Positions 31,516-33,386 of a stretch of DNA of 33,386 nucleotides are shown here, piece after piece; position 1 is the stretch's first letter, and each line of letters starts with the position of its first letter. The translations under genes were made by a program, and so were the position numbers. The DNA is taken from assembly GCA_002428935.1 (NCBI GenBank), contig DIYG01000188.1, positions 1-33,386 on the forward strand, written 5' to 3'. Source of the DNA: Halieaceae bacterium UBA6060 (lineage in GTDB: Bacteria > Pseudomonadota > Gammaproteobacteria > Pseudomonadales > Halieaceae). Below the pieces are notes generated by a model. It made no database searches. It worked only from the letters and a program-made list of their open reading frames with translations, and had not been told where the DNA came from.

Positions 31516-33036
31516 TCAGAAGAATCCGAGCGGATTCGTATCGTAGGAGACCAGAATGTTCTTGGTCTGCTGATAATGCTCCAAGGCGACCTTGTGAGTT
31601 TCACGACCAATACCAGACTTCTTGTAGCCACCGAAGGCTGCGTGTGCCGGGTAGGCGTGGTAGCAGTTGGTCCAGACACGGCCAGCCTTGATACCGCGAG
31701 CCATACGGTAGGAACGGTTCATGTCGCGAGTCCAAACACCGGAACCCAAACCGAAGTCCGTGTCATTGGCAATGGCCAGCGCTTCCTCTTCCGTCTTGAA
31801 GGTGGTGACACCGACCACGGGACCGAAGATTTCCTCCTGGAAGACGCGCATATCATTGCGGCCCTTAAGCAGGGTCGGTTGCACGTAGTAGCCGGACGTC
31901 AAGTCCCCATCCAGGGCCTCGGGGCCACCGCCGATGAGGACTTCCGCGCCTTCCGATCGACCGATCTCGATGTAGCTGAGAATCTTGTCGTACTGCTCCT
32001 TGGAAGCCTGGGCACCGACCATACACTCGGGGTCCAGCGGGCTGCCGCGCTTGATCTGCTTGGCCCGGGCGATCACGCGCTCCATGAAGTCTTCGTAGAT
32101 GCCCTCCTGAATCAGGGCGCGAGACGGACAAGTGCACACTTCACCCTGGTTGAAGAACGCCAGCACCGTACCTTCCACAGCTTTGCTGATGAATTCATCT
32201 TCCTGCTGCATGATGTCGTCGAAATAGATATTCGGTGACTTTCCACCGAGCTCAACCGTTGACGGAATTAGTGTTTCCGCGGCGCAGCGCAGGATGTGGT
32301 GCCCAACCGGCGTGGAGCCTGTGAAAGCAATTTTGGCGATACGCGTGCTGGTGGCCAGAGCCTGACCGGCCTCGGCGCCATAGCCATTAACAATGTTGAC
32401 AACGCCCGGGGGCAGAAGGTCACCGATGATGCCCATAAGAACCAGAATAGACGCAGGCGTCTGCTCCGCCGGCTTCATCACCACACAGTTGCCCGCTGCC
32501 AAGGCTGGCGCCAGCTTCCATGCGGCCATGAGAATGGGGAAGTTCCAGGGGATGATCTGACCCACCACACCCAGGGGCTCATGCACGTGATAGGCCACGG
32601 TCTTGGCGTCGATTTCCGCCATGCCACCTTCCTGCGCCCGCAGGCAGCCCGCAAAGTAACGGAAATGATCCGCCGCCAGAGGGATGTCGGCATTCAGGGT
32701 CTCGCGAACGGCCTTACCGTTATCCCAGGTTTCGGCAACGGCAAGTTGCTCAAGATTGGCTTCGATGCGATCGGCGATTTTAAGGAGGATGTTGGATCGC
32801 TCCGCGACCGACGTAGAGCCCCAGGCCGCCTCGGCCTTGTGCGCCGCGTCCAGGGCCAACTCGATATCTGCCGCAGATGATCTTGGAATCTGGCAAAACG
32901 GCTGGCCGGTTACGGGAGAAACATTGTCAAAATACTGGCCATCCACAGGAGCGACCCAGTCGCCGCCAATAAAATTGCCATAGCGGGCGTCAAAGTTGAC
33001 AACGGCGCCCTCTTCACCAGGTTGTGCATAGATCAT
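31516..33036 (-). CDS. exaC: NAD-dependent aldehyde dehydrogenase ExaC
   Basis: A 506-residue class-3-like/acetaldehyde dehydrogenase that oxidises the aldehyde produced by the alcohol dehydrogenase. Family features are PWNFPILMAAWKLAPALAAG (cofactor region), KPAEQTP, FTGSTPVGHHI, VELGGKSPNIYF with the catalytic Glu, FNQGEVCTCPSRALI with the catalytic Cys (the GEVCTC form is typical of ExaC/AcoD), EEIFGPVVGVTTF, and the end PAHAAFGGYKKSGIGRETHK. ATG 33036 was chosen because GAGGTG lies 6 bases upstream and it gives the usual 506 residues; the GTG at 33045 is part of that ribosome site. No signal peptide is present, so it acts in the cytoplasm. It is transcribed on its own, with a regulon-type promoter upstream and a strong terminator downstream. 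Confidence 0.93.
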   Translation of the reverse strand: MIYAQPGEEGAVVNFDARYGNFIGGDWVAPVDGQYFDNVSPVTGQPFCQIPRSSAADIELALDAAHKAEAAWGSTSVAERSNILLKIADRIEANLEQLAVAETWDNGKAVRETLNADIPLAADHFRYFAGCLRAQEGGMAEIDAKTVAYHVHEPLGVVGQIIPWNFPILMAAWKLAPALAAGNCVVMKPAEQTPASILVLMGIIGDLLPPGVVNIVNGYGAEAGQALATSTRIAKIAFTGSTPVGHHILRCAAETLIPSTVELGGKSPNIYFDDIMQQEDEFISKAVEGTVLAFFNQGEVCTCPSRALIQEGIYEDFMERVIARAKQIKRGSPLDPECMVGAQASKEQYDKILSYIEIGRSEGAEVLIGGGPEALDGDLTSGYYVQPTLLKGRNDMRVFQEEIFGPVVGVTTFKTEEEALAIANDTDFGLGSGVWTRDMNRSYRMARGIKAGRVWTNCYHAYPAHAAFGGYKKSGIGRETHKVALEHYQQTKNILVSYDTNPLGFF

Positions 33037-33122
33037 TTTGTTCACCTCGAACTTGTGTGTTTATCGTGGGCTGCCAGGTACGGTGGACACCCTTTGGGCC
33101 CCGAGTCGAAGCCATACCTCAA

Positions 33123-33189
33123 AGAATAGTGATGAAACACCGGTTAGCTGTACTGTACTTTGGTGGTTTTGTGCTTAGTCCCTTGGTAG
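33123..33189 (-). promoter_or_regulatory. exaC promoter with two regulon elements
   Basis: The proximal element TACTTTGG is at 33156-33163 and a distal copy CTTGGTAG is at 33182-33189, again with 23 bases between TTGG cores. A -10-like TATTCT (33123-33128) starts 35 bases after the first base of CCAAAG. ACCAAAGTACAGTA is common to this promoter, and pqqA shares all of it but the first base. The predicted leader is about 80 bases. Confidence 0.65.
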
Positions 33190-33287
33190 TAGATGGCTGA
33201 ATACTGCTGGTCATGTCGATCGACCTGGGGTGTCCCGCCCATCAGCGCAAGAGTTCTCGAGTGCTTTTGGGCCGAGAGACCGTTCCG

Positions 33288-33358
33288 GTGCGCCCGCGGG
33301 TACTTCCTGCGCTCTCTGGAGGGGGTGACGTTCGCTCCGGAAGTACCCGCGGGCACAC
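33288..33358. repeat. Long near-perfect inverted repeat (20-bp arms, 31-base loop)
   Basis: The left arm GTGCGCCCGCGGGTACTTCC (33288-33307) matches the reverse complement of the right arm (33339-33358) at 19 of 20 positions. Each arm contains the palindrome CCCGCGGG. No T-run follows on either side. It could be a REP-like extragenic palindrome, a terminator of a gene beyond the right edge, or a miniature mobile element. No coding sequence is supported between exaC and the window end. Confidence 0.75.
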
Positions 33359-33386
33359 CTAGCCAAGCGATACACCCACGCGTTAG

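Noticed and set aside
33144..33356. 70-codon minus-strand frame upstream of exaC
   Set aside because: It spans the exaC promoter elements and the long inverted repeat, has no ribosome site and a composition expected by chance.

Overview
The window reads as a chromosomal segment of a GC-rich, probably marine gammaproteobacterium. Gene content and order resemble the PQQ-alcohol-oxidation islands of Pseudomonas (exa/ped/pqq) and of OM60/NOR5-type (Halieaceae-like) bacteria. The taxonomic placement is an inference from gene families; no rRNA or other marker is present. I found no tRNA, rRNA, CRISPR array, transposase or phage gene.

Left part (1-11690), envelope and housekeeping genes. An OmpA-type lipoprotein runs off the left edge (minus strand). 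A crotonase-family (enoyl-CoA hydratase-like) gene follows on the plus strand. Next come a secreted, possibly outer-membrane beta-rich protein (minus) and, divergent from it, a 2630-residue secreted protein made of about 16 DUF11-like modules with a C-terminal membrane-sorting tail (plus). A YbjN-like gene (plus) and a PepSY-like periplasmic protein (minus) close this part.

Middle part (11907-21276), periplasmic alcohol oxidation. On the minus strand lie cytochrome c-550 pedF, a family-3 solute-binding protein of the MoxJ/XoxJ type, a PQQ alcohol dehydrogenase with the extra aspartate typical of lanthanide enzymes, and a small secreted protein. On the plus strand lies a tightly coupled run: PQQ-associated periplasmic binding protein, YVTN beta-propeller, ABC ATPase, ABC-2 permease. 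A NarL-type response regulator follows.

Right part (21426-33045), cofactor synthesis, sensing and aldehyde oxidation, all minus strand. The order of transcription is aldehyde dehydrogenase exaC (own promoter and terminator), then pqqA-B-C-D-E, a NitT/TauT-type ABC transporter (binding protein, permease, ATPase), a FIST-domain protein (NosP-like) and a PAS hybrid histidine kinase (NahK/ErcS'-like). The genes from pqqA to the kinase are packed tightly enough to be one operon. pqqA is only 23 codons long.

How it fits together: alcohols are oxidised in the periplasm by the dehydrogenase, electrons pass to PedF, and aldehydes are oxidised by ExaC. PQQ comes from pqqABCDE, and the two ABC systems probably serve transport linked to the pathway. 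The kinase, FIST protein and response regulator are likely the control layer. In support, the promoters of the dehydrogenase, pedF, pqqA and exaC each carry the element TRCTTTGG in the same orientation. At pqqA and exaC a second copy lies exactly 23 bp further upstream. This looks like the binding site of a shared pathway activator.
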